A stretch of 64,000 bases of DNA from Microcella daejeonensis (GCF_026625045.1 NZ_CP113089.1:1-64000); one strand, 5' to 3'. Shown: positions 16,032 to 25,634, numbered from the stretch's first letter. Translations and numbers: made by a program. The notes: generated by a model not told the origin, from the sequence alone.

Positions 16032-16107
16032 ACGGCCCGGGACGGGCCGTCGCGAGTCAGGGGCGAAGGCCAGAAATGGCCTTCGCCGGCAGCGCTAGCG
16101 CTGCCTC
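16032..16107 (-). repeat. Upstream copy of the tandem duplication, including the real der stop codon
   Basis: It contains the true der stop (16095-16097) inside the 18-bp perfect palindrome at 16088-16105. The hairpin is 16063-16072 with 16077-16086. Relative to the other copy, the stem differs by a paired A-T/G-C change, so base pairing is kept. It probably acts as the der operon terminator. Confidence 0.75.
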
Positions 16108-17663
16108 TTCTCCCTGACTCGCATGTTGACCTGGATGGGTGTTCCCTCGAAGCCGTAGATCTCGCGCAGGCGGCGCGTGATGAAGCGGCGGTACTGCGGG
16201 TCGAGGAAGCCCGTGGTGAAGAGCACGAAGGTCGGCGGGCGGGTCGAGGCCTGCGTCGCGAAGAGGATGCGCGGCTGCTTGCCGCCGCGAACCGGGTGAG
16301 GATGCTCCTGCGTGAGCTCGGCGACGAAGGCGTTGAGCTTGCCGGTCGGGATCCGGGTGTCCCACGACTCGAGCGCGACCTCGAGGGCCGGCACGAGCTT
16401 CTCCATGTGGCGGCCGGTGCGGGCCGAGATGTTGACACGGGGAGCCCAGGCGACGTGCGCCAGATCTTGCTCGATCTCGCGCTCCAGGTAGCGGCGGCGC
16501 TCGTCGTCGAGCAGGTCCCACTTGTTGAAGGCCAGCACGAGGGCGCGCCCCGACTCGAGCACCAGGTCGATGATGCGCACGTCCTGCTCGCTGATCGGCT
16601 GGGTCACGTCGATGAGCACGACGGCGACCTCGGCCTTCTCCAACGCGGCGGCCGTCCGCAGCGAGGCGTAGAAGTCGGCGCCCTGCGCCATGTGCACGCG
16701 GCGGCGGATTCCGGCCGTGTCGACGAAGCGCCAGATCTTGCCGGCGAGCTCGATCTGCTCATCGATGGGGTCGCGCGTGGTGCCGGCGAGCTCGTTGACG
16801 ACGGCGCGCTCCTCGCGGGCGGCCTTGTTGAGCAGGCTCGACTTGCCGACGTTGGGGCGGCCGATGAGGGCGACGCGGCGGGGCCCGCCGAACTCCTCCT
16901 TGGCGACGGTCGAGATCTCGGGCAGCACCTCGAGCACGTGGTCGAGCAGGTCGGCGACGCCGCGGCCGTGCACGGCCGAGGTCGGCCAGGGCTGGCCGAG
17001 GCCGAGGCCCCAGAGCGCGGCGGCCTCGGGCTCCTGGCGGGTGTCGTCGACCTTGTTGGCGACGAGGATGACGGGCTTCTTCGAGCGGCGCAGCATCTTG
17101 ACGACGAACTCGTCGGTGGCGGTCGCACCGGTGATGGCGTCGACGACGAAGAGCACGGCGTCGGCGAGCTCGACGGCGACCTCGGCCTGCTGGGCGACGG
17201 AGGCGTTGATGCCGAGCGCGTCGGGCTCCCAGCCGCCGGTGTCGACGAGGGTGAAGCGGCGTGTGTTCCACTCGGCCTTGTACGAGATGCGGTCGCGGGT
17301 CACGCCCGGCTTGTCCTCGACGACGGCCTCGCGGCGGCCGAGGATGCGGTTGACGAGCGCGCTCTTGCCGACGTTCGGCCGGCCCACGATGGCGAGCACG
17401 GGCAGGGCGGGCATCGTGATGATGCCGTCCTCGCCGAGCGAGGCGTGCTCGAGCAGGGTGAGGTCGTCCTCATCGAGCTCGTAGTCCTCGAGGCCGGCGC
17501 GCAGTGCCTCGCTGCGCAGCTCGGTGATGTCCTCGTCGAGCTCGGCGATGCGGTCGGCGACGGCCTGCGCCGCGCTCGCGTCGAGCACGGGGTAGTCGGC
17601 CTCGTCCGACGAAGAGCCGTCGGAGGGCGACGAGGCGGGGGTCGGGGTGGTGTCGGCGGTCAT
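16095..17663 (-). CDS. der: Ribosome assembly GTPase Der (EngA)
   Basis: 522 residues. An N-terminal extension of about 80 residues, common in actinobacteria, precedes two tandem GTPase domains. The first has G1 [12 protein letters not shown] at about 95 and G3 DTGG. The second has G1 [12 protein letters not shown] and G4 NKWD. A KH-like C-terminal domain follows. Der drives 50S subunit maturation. ATG 17663 has GGAGG upstream, which favours it over the longer frame. It is the last gene of the parA-to-der operon, 55 bp after cmk. Confidence 0.97.
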   Translation of the reverse strand: MTADTTPTPASSPSDGSSSDEADYPVLDASAAQAVADRIAELDEDITELRSEALRAGLEDYELDEDDLTLLEHASLGEDGIITMPALPVLAIVGRPNVGKSALVNRILGRREAVVEDKPGVTRDRISYKAEWNTRRFTLVDTGGWEPDALGINASVAQQAEVAVELADAVLFVVDAITGATATDEFVVKMLRRSKKPVILVANKVDDTRQEPEAAALWGLGLGQPWPTSAVHGRGVADLLDHVLEVLPEISTVAKEEFGGPRRVALIGRPNVGKSSLLNKAAREERAVVNELAGTTRDPIDEQIELAGKIWRFVDTAGIRRRVHMAQGADFYASLRTAAALEKAEVAVVLIDVTQPISEQDVRIIDLVLESGRALVLAFNKWDLLDDERRRYLEREIEQDLAHVAWAPRVNISARTGRHMEKLVPALEVALESWDTRIPTGKLNAFVAELTQEHPHPVRGGKQPRILFATQASTRPPTFVLFTTGFLDPQYRRFITRRLREIYGFEGTPIQVNMRVREKRQR

Positions 17664-17718
17664 GGGATCCTCCCATTTCTCCTCGCCCACCGGCGAGGCG
17701 TGTTCCGCGCCCCCGTCC

Positions 17719-18387
17719 CTAGGCGGTCGGTGCGGCGCGCACGATCGTGATCAACGCCTCAACGGTCTGCTCGAAGTCGAGCTCCGTGGAATCGAGGGTC
17801 GTGACGCCCTCGGCGGCGTTCATGAAGTCGACCACGCGCATGTCCTGCGCGTCGCGCGAGGCCAGCTGCTGCGCTGTCGACTCGGTCGACTCGCTGCCTA
17901 GCTCGGCCGACCTTCTGCTCATCCTAGCCTCCGGAGACGCCGTCAGCAGCACCCGCACCGGCGCATCCGGCGCGACGACGGTCGTGATGTCGCGGCCCTC
18001 GACGATGACACCCGGCTTCGGATGCTCCGACACGAGCCGCCGGAACAGCGCCGTGAGCCCCGCCCGCACCTCCGGCACCCGGGCCACCTGGCTCACCACG
18101 GCGGTGACGCGCGGCTCGCGGATGTCGGCCGTGATCTCCTCGCCGCCGACGCGCACGAAGTAGCGGTCGGGCTCCATGCCGATGGCGTAGTCGAAGTCGT
18201 CGATGCGCGCGGCCACGGCAGCGGCATCCGCCGTATCGACGCCCTCATCGAGGCAGTGCCAGGCCAGCGCGCGGTAGGCGGCGCCGGTGTCGAGGTAGGC
18301 GAAGCCCAGTCGCCGGGCGGCCTCCTTGCTGACGCTCGACTTGCCGCTGCCGGCAGGGCCGTCGACGGCCACGATGATGTCGCTCAC
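17719..18387 (-). CDS. cmk: Cytidylate kinase
   Basis: 222 residues. The P-loop [12 protein letters not shown] is at about 10-21, followed by [10 protein letters not shown] and the [16 protein letters not shown] motif typical of bacterial CMP kinases. It phosphorylates CMP and dCMP with ATP. The start is GTG 18387 with TAGGAG just upstream. It lies between tyrA (33 bp gap) and der, and the cmk-der pair is conserved in bacteria. Confidence 0.97.
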   Translation of the reverse strand: MSDIIVAVDGPAGSGKSSVSKEAARRLGFAYLDTGAAYRALAWHCLDEGVDTADAAAVAARIDDFDYAIGMEPDRYFVRVGGEEITADIREPRVTAVVSQVARVPEVRAGLTALFRRLVSEHPKPGVIVEGRDITTVVAPDAPVRVLLTASPEARMSRRSAELGSESTESTAQQLASRDAQDMRVVDFMNAAEGVTTLDSTELDFEQTVEALITIVRAAPTA

Positions 18388-18420
18388 AGTTCTCCTACTC
18401 GAATGGGGGGGTGGGGATGC

Positions 18421-19509
18421 TCAGCTCGCGCCGGCGATGCGCCAGCCGCGCTGCTCGAGCTGCGCGATCAGGCTCTGCTCCGCCTCGGGCAGCACCGACA
18501 CCTCGGCGAAGCCGATCGGAGCGCCCGGCGAGTGCTCGAGGCGCAGGTCCTCCATGTTGACGCCGAGCTCGCCGATCTCGGTGAGCAGCCGCGCGAGCTG
18601 GCCGGGGGTGTCGTCGATCATGACGACGATCTGGGCGTAGCGCCGGCTCGAGCCGTGCTTGCCGGGGATGCGCGCGACGCCCGCGTTGCCGGCCGAGAGC
18701 AGCTCGGCGGTCTGCCGCCGCGAGCCCGCCTGGTCGGGGTGCTCGAGCGCGTCGATGAGTCCGCTCAGGTCGTCGCGCAGCGCGCGCAGGATCTCGCCGA
18801 CCGGCCCCGCGTTCGCCTGCAGGATCTGCACCCACAGGTTCACATCGCTCGCGGCGATGCGCGTGACGTCGCGCAGGCCCTGCCCGGCGAGGCCGACCGC
18901 GCCGTCGCCCGCGCGCACGAGCCGCGCCGCCATGGCGCTCGCGACGAGCTGCGGCACGTGGCTGATCATCGCGACGCTGCGGTCGTGCTCGTCGACGCCC
19001 ATCTCGACGGGCACGGCGCCGACGTCGAGGATGAGGTCCTCGATCGCGGCCGCCCGGCCGTAGCTGATGCCGTCGTGGCCCGCCAGAACCCAGGGCCGCC
19101 CGACGAAGAGGTCGGCGCGGGCCGAGACGGGGCCGCCGCGCTCGCGGCCGGCCATCGGGTGCGTGCCGAGGTACCGCGAGACGTCGGCGCCGAGCGCGAT
19201 GAGCTCGCGCAGCGGCTGCGCCTTGACGCTCGCGACATCGGTGACGAGGGCCTCGGGATGCGCCTCGAGCTGCGCGGCGACGGTCACGGCGGTGACGTCG
19301 GGCGGCACGCAGACGACGACGAGCCCCGGCCGGTCATCCGGCGTCGCCGCCCGGCCCGCCCCGTAGTCGACGGCGAGCGCGACCGCGGTGGGCGAGACGT
19401 CGGCGAGCGTCACGTCGACGCCCTTCTCGCGCAGGGCGAGGGCGATGCTCGTACCGAGCAGTCCCGCGCCGACGATGTGCACGGCGTGCTGGAGGCGGCG
19501 GTCGGTCAT
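18421..19509 (-). CDS. tyrA: Prephenate dehydrogenase
   Basis: 362 residues. The N-terminal NAD(P)-binding Rossmann motif is VHIVGAGLLGTSIALAL (GxGxxG) at about 10-26. THPMAGRERGG contains the catalytic histidine region. The C-terminal ~75 residues look like an ACT-type regulatory domain (IVVMIDDTPGQLARLLTEIG). It makes 4-hydroxyphenylpyruvate for tyrosine synthesis, and the ACT domain suggests feedback by aromatic amino acids. ATG 19509 overlaps the rluB stop codon as ATGA. Confidence 0.93.
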   Translation of the reverse strand: MTDRRLQHAVHIVGAGLLGTSIALALREKGVDVTLADVSPTAVALAVDYGAGRAATPDDRPGLVVVCVPPDVTAVTVAAQLEAHPEALVTDVASVKAQPLRELIALGADVSRYLGTHPMAGRERGGPVSARADLFVGRPWVLAGHDGISYGRAAAIEDLILDVGAVPVEMGVDEHDRSVAMISHVPQLVASAMAARLVRAGDGAVGLAGQGLRDVTRIAASDVNLWVQILQANAGPVGEILRALRDDLSGLIDALEHPDQAGSRRQTAELLSAGNAGVARIPGKHGSSRRYAQIVVMIDDTPGQLARLLTEIGELGVNMEDLRLEHSPGAPIGFAEVSVLPEAEQSLIAQLEQRGWRIAGAS

Positions 19510-20390
19510 GCGTCGGCCCCGTCGGCGTCGGTCGGCTCGGCACCATCACCGGCGCCCTCGGCACGGGCATCCCGCCCGAGGGTCAGCAGTGCGCCGAGCT
19601 CGTCCTTCGTGAGCGGGCGGGTGCGGCCGATCGGCAGCGTGCCGAGGTGCAGGGGGCCGAACTGGCGGCGCACGAGCTCGATGACGGGGAACCCGACCTC
19701 GGCCATCATGCGGCGCACCACGCGGTTGCGGCCCGAGTGCAGGGTGAGCTCGACCATGCTGCGGCCCTTCGAGGGCTCGCCCAGCAGTCGTGCCTTGTCG
19801 GCGATCGCGACGCCGTCCTCCAGCTCGACGCCCTCGCGCAGTCGCCGCAGGGCCTGGCCGGTGACACCGCCCTTCACCGTGGCGATGTAGGTCTTCTCGA
19901 CGCCGAAGCGCGGGTGGGCGAGCACGTTGGCGAGCGCGCCGTCGTTGGTGAGCAGCAGCAGCCCGCTCGTGTCGGCGTCGAGACGGCCGACGTTGAACAG
20001 CCGGTCGTCGAAGCGGTCGGTGAACTGGCGCAGATCGGGGCGGCCGTTCTCGTCGCGCAGCGTGCTCACGACGCCGGTGGGCTTGTTGAGCATGACGTAG
20101 CGGCGGGTGCCGTCGAGCTGCACGGCGACCCCGTCGACGGCCAGCTCGTCGACGCTCGGCTCGATGCGCGCCCCGAGCTCGTCGACCACGACGCCGTTGA
20201 CCGTCACGCGGCCCTGCGCGATGAGCTGCTCGCTCACGCGGCGCGAGGCGACGCCGGCGGCGGCCATGACCTTCTGCAGGCGCTCGCTCGTGGCGCTGTC
20301 GCCGTCGCGCTGATTGCTCTCGACGGTGAGCTCGACGTCGGGCACGAGGCCCTTCGGCGCACGGTCGTCGTTCCTGCGGCTAGCGGACAT
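19506..20390 (-). CDS. rluB: Pseudouridine synthase, RluB/RsuA family
   Basis: 294 residues. An S4 domain (ERLQKVMAAAGVASRRVSEQ, about 32-51) is followed by a catalytic domain with the aspartate in GRLDADTSGLLLLTNDG at about 157-173. The GRNRVVRRMMAEVGFPV motif lies near the C-terminus. It isomerises a uridine in 23S rRNA (or 16S for RsuA-type members). It overlaps scpB by 11 bp and tyrA by 4 bp, the usual arrangement scpA-scpB-rluB. Confidence 0.93.
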   Translation of the reverse strand: MSASRRNDDRAPKGLVPDVELTVESNQRDGDSATSERLQKVMAAAGVASRRVSEQLIAQGRVTVNGVVVDELGARIEPSVDELAVDGVAVQLDGTRRYVMLNKPTGVVSTLRDENGRPDLRQFTDRFDDRLFNVGRLDADTSGLLLLTNDGALANVLAHPRFGVEKTYIATVKGGVTGQALRRLREGVELEDGVAIADKARLLGEPSKGRSMVELTLHSGRNRVVRRMMAEVGFPVIELVRRQFGPLHLGTLPIGRTRPLTKDELGALLTLGRDARAEGAGDGAEPTDADGADA

Positions 20391-21063
20391 CGTCGAACCC
20401 CTGGCTGCCGTCGTCGAGCAGCGGCGAGATCTTCGGCAGCTCGTCGAGGCTGTTGATGCCGAGCTGCGTCAGCAGCAGCTCGGTCGTGGCGTAGTGGATG
20501 GCACCGGTCTCGCTGTCGGTGAAGGCCTCGGTGATGAGCCCTCGGCCGAGCAGCGTGCGCACGACCGAGTCGACGTTGACGGCGCGGATGGAGGCGATCG
20601 CGCCGCGGCTGATCGGCTGCTTGTAGGCGATCACGGCGAGCGTCTCGAGCGCGGCCTGCGAGAGCTTCGCGGGGCTCTGCGTGTGCACGAAGTCGCGCAC
20701 GAGGTCGTCGAGCTCGGCGCGCACGTAGATGCGCCAGCCGCCGCCGACCTCGCGCAGCTCGAAGCCGCGGCGCGGGCCGCCGTTCTCGCCGTCGTAGTCG
20801 GCGACGAGGGCCGTGAGGGCCGCGCGCACCTCCGGCACGGGGCGGCCGAGCGCGCTCGCGAGCCCGACGAGGCTCTGCGGCTCGTCGACGACCATGAGCA
20901 CGGCCTCGAGGGCGCGGGCGACGTCGACGCCCTCCGGGATGCCCGGCCGGGGCTCGGCGTCGGCGTCGGGCCGTGCGGCGCTCACGTCGTCGGGCCGCGC
21001 GGCCGCGGCGCCGTCGGGCGCGGGCGCGGCATCCCGCTCGGGTGTCACGGTCTCACTGGCCAT
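20380..21063 (-). CDS. scpB: Segregation and condensation protein B
   Basis: 227 residues. An Ala/Asp/Pro-rich N-terminal tail of about 45 residues is followed by the two winged-helix domains of ScpB. Recognisable segments are LEAVLMVVDEP, ALETLAVIAYKQPISR and SVVRTLLGRGLI. It binds ScpA and Smc in the chromosome-condensing complex. It overlaps scpA by 11 bp. Confidence 0.95.
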   Translation of the reverse strand: MASETVTPERDAAPAPDGAAAARPDDVSAARPDADAEPRPGIPEGVDVARALEAVLMVVDEPQSLVGLASALGRPVPEVRAALTALVADYDGENGGPRRGFELREVGGGWRIYVRAELDDLVRDFVHTQSPAKLSQAALETLAVIAYKQPISRGAIASIRAVNVDSVVRTLLGRGLITEAFTDSETGAIHYATTELLLTQLGINSLDELPKISPLLDDGSQGFDDVR

Positions 21064-21907
21064 AGTCGGCTCCCAGGTTCACGAGGCTCTCGTCCGTCCA
21101 ATTCTCCGCCGTCCAGCGCACCGTGAGCTCCCCCAGAGGCTCGAGCTGCTCGAAGCCGACGGCGGCGTGCCGGTACAGCTCGAGCAGGGCGAGGAACCGC
21201 GCGACGACGACGCCCTTCTGCTCGGCGCCCGCGATGAGGGCGCGGAAGGTCACCGGCTCCCCCTGGCGCAGCAGGCTGACGACGTGCGCCGCCTGCTCGC
21301 GGATGGAGACGAGCGGGGCGTGCAGGTGGTCGAGACCCACGACGGGGATCTCGCGCGGCGTCATCGCGAGCAGGGCGAGAGCGGCGAAGTCGTCGAGGCT
21401 CGTCGTCCAGCGCAGCTCGGGAGTGCGTTCGCGGAACTTGTCCTCCAGGCGCACCGAGCGGGTGTGCCGGCGGGTCTCGGCGTCGATGCGGGAGGCGAAC
21501 CAGCCGCTCGCCTCCTTGAAGGCGCGGTACTGCAGCAGGCGGGCGAAGAGCAGGTCACGGGCCTCCAGCAGGGCCACGTCCTCCGCGTCGACGAGCTCGC
21601 CCTGCGGCAGCAGGCTGGCGATCTTCCAGTCCAGCAGCGTCACGGCGACGACGAGGAACTCGCTCGCCTGATCCAGCTCGTCGATCGCCGACCCGCCCTC
21701 GTGGTCGAGACCGCGCAGGTACGAGAGGAACTCGTCGGTGACGGCGCTCAGCGCGATCTCGGTGATGTCGAGCTCGCGCTTCGAGATGAGGCTCAGCAGC
21801 AGGTCGAAGGGGCCCTCGAACGAGCTCAGGCTGACGCGGAACCCCGGTGGGGCATCCGGTGCCGCCGCGTCGACGGGGAGGACCTCGGGCTCAGGCGACG
21901 GCGCCAC
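21053..21907 (-). CDS. scpA: Segregation and condensation protein A
   Basis: 284 residues. The kleisin N-terminal motif FEGPFDLLLSLISKRELDITEI is split here as FEGPFDLLLSLI and KRELDIT, at about 29-50. The DEFLSYL and EASEFLVVAVTLLDWK-like helices follow. It bridges the Smc heads together with ScpB. The start is GTG 21907, overlapping the parA 3' end by 17 bp, so translation is probably coupled. Confidence 0.95.
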   Translation of the reverse strand: MAPSPEPEVLPVDAAAPDAPPGFRVSLSSFEGPFDLLLSLISKRELDITEIALSAVTDEFLSYLRGLDHEGGSAIDELDQASEFLVVAVTLLDWKIASLLPQGELVDAEDVALLEARDLLFARLLQYRAFKEASGWFASRIDAETRRHTRSVRLEDKFRERTPELRWTTSLDDFAALALLAMTPREIPVVGLDHLHAPLVSIREQAAHVVSLLRQGEPVTFRALIAGAEQKGVVVARFLALLELYRHAAVGFEQLEPLGELTVRWTAENWTDESLVNLGADYGQ

Positions 21908-22778
21908 GCTCGATCAACTCTCGCGCGAGCTGCCGGTAGGCGCGGGCCGCGGGGTGCTCGGAGGCGTAGGAGGTGATCGGGGTGCCCGCGACGGAGGCGT
22001 CGGGGAACTTCACGGTGCGCCCGACGACCGTCTCGAGCACGCTGTCGCCGAAGGCCTCGACGACGCGCTCGAGCACCTCGCGCGAGTGCAGGGTGCGCGA
22101 GTCGTACATCGTCGCGAGGATGCCGTCGAGCTGGATGGCGGGGTTGAGGCGGTCCTTGACCTTCTCGATCGTCTCCACCAGCAGGGCGACGCCGCGCAGG
22201 GCGAAGTACTCGCACTCCAGCGGGATGAGCACGCCGTGCGCGGCCGTGAGGGCGTTGACGGTGAGCAGGCCGAGCGAGGGCTGGCAGTCGACGAGGATGA
22301 CGTCGTAGTCGTCGAGCACCGGGCGCAGCACGCGGGCGAGGATCTGCTCGCGCGCGACCTCGTTGACGAGGTGCACCTCGGCGGCGCTGAGGTCGATGTT
22401 CGCCGGGATGATGTCGAGCCCGGGCGTCGTGGTCTGCTGCACGGCGAGACGGGTGTCCTTCTCGCGGCCGAGCAGCAGGTCGTAGATGGTGAGGCCGTCG
22501 TGGCTGTTGACGCCGAGGCCGGCGGAGAGCGCGCCCTGCGGGTCGAAGTCGATGACGAGAACCTTGCGCCCGTACTCGGCGAGCGCCGCGCCCAGACTGA
22601 TCGTGGTGGTCGTCTTGCCGACGCCGCCCTTCTGGTTGCAGAGCGCGATGATGCGGGCCGGGCCGTGCTCGGTGAGTGCGGCGGGGACGGCGAACTCGCG
22701 CTTCGGCCGGCCGGTCGGGCCGGTCGCGATCGCATCCATCCCGGGGAGGGCCGTACCGCTCGTCTTCTCGCCGCTCAT
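21891..22778 (-). CDS. parA: ParA/Soj-family chromosome partitioning ATPase
   Basis: 295 residues from ATG 22778. The deviant Walker A motif is NQKGGVGKTTTTISLG at about 48-63 and Walker B is ILVDCQPS. This second ParA copy in the scpA-scpB context is conserved in actinobacteria, distinct from the origin-proximal parAB. TAGACT lies 8 nt before the ATG. The frame extends upstream to GTG 22808, but that start lacks a promoter or ribosome binding site. Confidence 0.93.
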   Translation of the reverse strand: MSGEKTSGTALPGMDAIATGPTGRPKREFAVPAALTEHGPARIIALCNQKGGVGKTTTTISLGAALAEYGRKVLVIDFDPQGALSAGLGVNSHDGLTIYDLLLGREKDTRLAVQQTTTPGLDIIPANIDLSAAEVHLVNEVAREQILARVLRPVLDDYDVILVDCQPSLGLLTVNALTAAHGVLIPLECEYFALRGVALLVETIEKVKDRLNPAIQLDGILATMYDSRTLHSREVLERVVEAFGDSVLETVVGRTVKFPDASVAGTPITSYASEHPAARAYRQLARELIERGAVA

Positions 22779-22786
22779 AGGCCCCG

Positions 22787-22792
22787 AGTCTA
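22787..22792 (-). promoter_or_regulatory. -10 box (TAGACT) of the parA-to-der operon
   Basis: TAGACT lies 8 nt before ATG 22778. It is the same hexamer as at 14445 and 58192, with no Shine-Dalgarno sequence. Confidence 0.5.
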
Positions 22793-22962
22793 CTGACCGC
22801 TCGGTCACGGGCCGGTGCGACGGGCCGGGCGGGCGCAGTGCCGCTCCGCGCTTCCTGCGAGGCCTCTCGGGGCCATCCGGAGTCTTTCGGGGCCCTCCGC
22901 GGCCTCACGTCCGTGCTCCGATGCGGGATGCCCGCCCATTGCTCGCGCGCAGGTGACGGGAG

Positions 22963-22968
22963 TTGACT
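22963..22968 (+). promoter_or_regulatory. TTGACT element before paralogue A
   Basis: TTGACT lies 7 nt before ATG 22976. The same element at the same distance precedes three of the other four paralogues. It occupies the place of a -10 box on a leaderless mRNA. Confidence 0.55.
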
Positions 22969-22975
22969 GGAGCCT

Positions 22976-23671
22976 ATGGACGACGCCGCCCGCCGCGCTC
23001 TCGAACGCACCGCGTTCGGGCCGACGCGCACGGACGAGGAGCGGCGCGCGGCCGAGGAGGCGGCGCTCGAGCTCGCCCGGCTCGACGCGGTGGAGCGCCG
23101 GGGGCATCCGGTGCGGCGCACGCGCGTCGGCGCCGGGGTCATGCATCCCGTCCCGCCGCGCCCGCCGCGCCCGCTGTGGCGCCACCCGGCCCTCATCACG
23201 GGGGTCGTCGTCGCCCTGCTCGGCGGGCTCACCGCGGGCGGCCTCGCGATCGCCTCCTCCGTGCTGCAGGGTCGCCCGAACATCTTCCTCGGCGCGCAGG
23301 GCTTCACCGCGCAGGAGGTGCGGGCCCTCGACATCCCGGCCTTCGACGTCTTCGATCGGCCTGCCACCGCGACCGAGCTGCAGTACCTGGAGGAGCTCGA
23401 GGTGGGTGGGCGCATCGTGCAGCTGGGGCCGCGCATCCTCGACGCCGATGACGACTGGGACTACGCCGCCGTCATCGTCCGCTCGCTCGTCACCACCATC
23501 GAGCCGCGCGCCTGCGTGTGGGCGCTCGGCGAGTCGGACGCCTCGCTCGCCTGCACCGACATCACCCGCTTCGCCGAGACCGGTGTCGAGGGCGAGGCGA
23601 GCTCCCGCGAGGGCACCGTCGCCTTCCGCTGGACGGCCGACGGCGACTTCGAGGCGGTCCGTGCGCGGTAG
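22976..23671 (+). CDS. Membrane-anchored Cys-pair protein, paralogue A of five
   Basis: 231 residues. A cytosolic N-terminus (LERTAFGP-TRTDEERRAAEEAALELARL) contains a short conserved helix-like motif also seen in paralogues C, D and E. One membrane helix spans about 73-97, and the rest is probably outside the membrane. The outer part contains TAQEVRALDIPAFDVFDRPA, which resembles TLDEVRALGIPAIEMLESLP in paralogue B, and the cysteine pair CVWALGESDASLAC. The C-terminus has the shared W-T-x-D-G segment. No known family is recognised. It is divergent from parA. Confidence 0.75.
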   Translation: MDDAARRALERTAFGPTRTDEERRAAEEAALELARLDAVERRGHPVRRTRVGAGVMHPVPPRPPRPLWRHPALITGVVVALLGGLTAGGLAIASSVLQGRPNIFLGAQGFTAQEVRALDIPAFDVFDRPATATELQYLEELEVGGRIVQLGPRILDADDDWDYAAVIVRSLVTTIEPRACVWALGESDASLACTDITRFAETGVEGEASSREGTVAFRWTADGDFEAVRAR

Positions 23672-23683
23672 GCCATCCCGTGA

Positions 23684-23689
23684 TTGACT
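23684..23689 (+). promoter_or_regulatory. TTGACT element before paralogue B
   Basis: TTGACT lies 7 nt before ATG 23697 and is preceded by TGA, giving a TGN-TTGACT extended form. Confidence 0.55.
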
Positions 23690-23696
23690 TCGCCTC

Positions 23697-24734
23697 ATGA
23701 CACCGGATGCCGCTGCCGGGGCCGCGCGCCCCCAGCGCCCTCTCGTGCTCGACGCCGACGGCGGCACGGCGCTCCCCCTCGACGCCGAGCCCCTCGGCGA
23801 GCGCCGCCCGCCCCGGATCCCGCTGCGCCTCCTCGTCGCCGCCCTCGTCGCGGTGCTCCTCCTCACCGGCTCGGCGTTCGGCACGCGCGCCGCCGCCGAC
23901 GTCGACCCCAGCGCCTTCGCGATCTTCGACGAGCCGGCGAGCGCCGACGACGAGCAGGCCATGGAGGACTTGGTCGGGATCGGGGCGCCGATGATCGGCG
24001 AGCCCCGGGTTCTGTCGAGCACCGGCAGCGTCACGGTGGTCGCCGTGCGAGCACCCGAGGGCACCGGGGCCCGCCTCGCCGCGAACGGCGGGTACCCGCC
24101 CTCGGGCGGACCGGTGATCCCCGATCCACTGCAGCGCGGCGACGACGTCACGGCGGGAGACGTGCCGGAGTCCGCCGAGGTCTGCCTGTGGGTGCTGAGC
24201 CTGCAGGCCGGGCCCAACGGTCGCTGCGCATCGGAGGAGGCCTTCGTCGAACGCGGCCTCGCCGTCTCGGCGATCACGGAGACGCTGGAGTCCATCGCCC
24301 TCTGGACTCCGCAGGGAGCGGCGGTCGTCGAGGCCCTGCCGCACGGCCCCATCACCCTCGACGAGGTGCGCGCTCTCGGCATTCCGGCGATCGAGATGCT
24401 GGAGTCCCTCCCTCCGGACGAGAGCGCCGTCATTACCCGGAGCAGCGAGGGCCGCGACTCGTTCGGGGAGCAGATCCTCGCCATGCGCGAGATCGAGAGG
24501 TCCGAGGGCTGGCGCATGTCGGCGGGCATCTTCCGCCCCGAACCCGAGGGCGGGCTCGCCGCATGCGTGCGGCTCGCGCCCGAGGAGCGCTACGGCGAGT
24601 ACGTATTCAGCTGCACGTCGATCGCGGAGTTCGTCGATCTCGGGGCCGGCGGAGGGATCGGGGTCTTCGGCGAGAACGTCACATGGATCTGGGCGCCCGA
24701 TGGCACGGCCTCGATCAGCCTGGACGGCTCGTGA
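23697..24734 (+). CDS. Membrane-anchored Cys-pair protein, paralogue B, with a duplicated outer domain
   Basis: 345 residues. One membrane helix at about 41-62 is followed by two copies of the outer domain. The first ends with CLWVLSLQAGPNGRCAS, FVERGL and WTPQG. The second begins TLDEVRALGIPAIEML and ends CVRLAPEERYGEYVFSC, F-V-D-L-G and WAPDG. It lacks the N-terminal helix motif of the other members. Its stop codon overlaps the GTG of paralogue C (GTGA), so B and C form an operon. Function unknown. Confidence 0.75.
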   Translation: MTPDAAAGAARPQRPLVLDADGGTALPLDAEPLGERRPPRIPLRLLVAALVAVLLLTGSAFGTRAAADVDPSAFAIFDEPASADDEQAMEDLVGIGAPMIGEPRVLSSTGSVTVVAVRAPEGTGARLAANGGYPPSGGPVIPDPLQRGDDVTAGDVPESAEVCLWVLSLQAGPNGRCASEEAFVERGLAVSAITETLESIALWTPQGAAVVEALPHGPITLDEVRALGIPAIEMLESLPPDESAVITRSSEGRDSFGEQILAMREIERSEGWRMSAGIFRPEPEGGLAACVRLAPEERYGEYVFSCTSIAEFVDLGAGGGIGVFGENVTWIWAPDGTASISLDGS

Positions 24735-25603
24735 CCTCGCAGCAGTCCGGCGGTGACGCGGGCGACGCGCGGGCTGCCCGCATCGCGGAGCTCGAGCGGC
24801 TGCTCTTCGGCCGCCCGGATTCGGGGACGACCCGTATCGACGGTTCCGTGGTCGATGCCGATCGGGCGTCCGCTCTGGACGAGCTCGAGCGTCTCCGCAG
24901 CTACCGTGCGGCACCCGCGGAGACGACGGTGCCCGACCACGACGACACCATCGTGCGTCCGGTGACTCCTGAATCGCCGAACGACCCCGGGCACGGCGCC
25001 GCCCTGAGCCGGTCGTCTCACGCTGCCGAGCCGTCGACGTCCGAGCACGCCCGGGGTGCGCTCCGACTGCTGGCCGCGATCGGCGCACTCGCGCTCCTCG
25101 CGGGCGCACTCATCGGCATCCTCACCGCGCCGCCGGCTCCCGCGGCGCTCGATTCCCTCCGCTCCCCCGCCACCCCGGTCGACCGCGTGCGCAGCGCGAT
25201 CCTGCGCGACGCCGGGCTCCCGCTCCTCGCCGACGGACGCATCATCGCCAGCACGAGCGGCGCCGCGTCCCTGCTCGTCTTCCGCGCGCCGCAGGGCACC
25301 GCAGAACTCCTCCGCGACGCCGACGCGAGCCTCGTCGGCAACGAGCTCTCCCCCTTCGGCGGCGCCCTCTACCTGCTCCCCGCCCCGACCGCGCTCGACC
25401 GAGCGGACACGCGCCGATCCGAGGTCTGCGCCTGGGTCGTCGAGCGCAGCTTCGCCATCGAAGGACGGTGCACGACCCTCGACGAGTTCGCGCAGGAGGG
25501 CCTCGACTTCGAGACCGAGCGCTTCGGCATCCGCTACGCCGTCGCATGGTCGCCCGCGGGCGAGGCCGAACTGCGCGCCCTGCCCGTCGAAGAGACACCC
25601 TGA
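24731..25603 (+). CDS. Membrane-anchored Cys-pair protein, paralogue C
   Basis: 290 residues. GTG 24731 overlaps the stop codon of B. The N-terminal motif RAARIAELERLLFGRPDSGT is shared with D and E. A long charged, probably disordered cytosolic stretch follows, with one membrane helix at about 110-133. The outer domain has LLVFRAPQGTAELL, the pair CAWVVERSFAIEGRC, FAQEGL and WSPAG. It has no TTGACT element of its own, consistent with transcription from B. Confidence 0.75.
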   Translation: MTSQQSGGDAGDARAARIAELERLLFGRPDSGTTRIDGSVVDADRASALDELERLRSYRAAPAETTVPDHDDTIVRPVTPESPNDPGHGAALSRSSHAAEPSTSEHARGALRLLAAIGALALLAGALIGILTAPPAPAALDSLRSPATPVDRVRSAILRDAGLPLLADGRIIASTSGAASLLVFRAPQGTAELLRDADASLVGNELSPFGGALYLLPAPTALDRADTRRSEVCAWVVERSFAIEGRCTTLDEFAQEGLDFETERFGIRYAVAWSPAGEAELRALPVEETP

Positions 25604-25621
25604 CCCCGCGTCACCCCGTGC

Positions 25622-25627
25622 TTGACT
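25622..25627 (+). promoter_or_regulatory. TTGACT element before paralogue D
   Basis: TTGACT lies 7 nt before ATG 25635, in the context CCGTGCTTGACT (extended TGC). Confidence 0.55.
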
Positions 25628-25634
25628 GGCCCCC

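Noticed and set aside
18022-19890. 622-residue open frame on the plus strand
   Set aside because: Antisense to cmk, tyrA and rluB; composition (His/Asp/Arg-rich) is typical of shadow translation.
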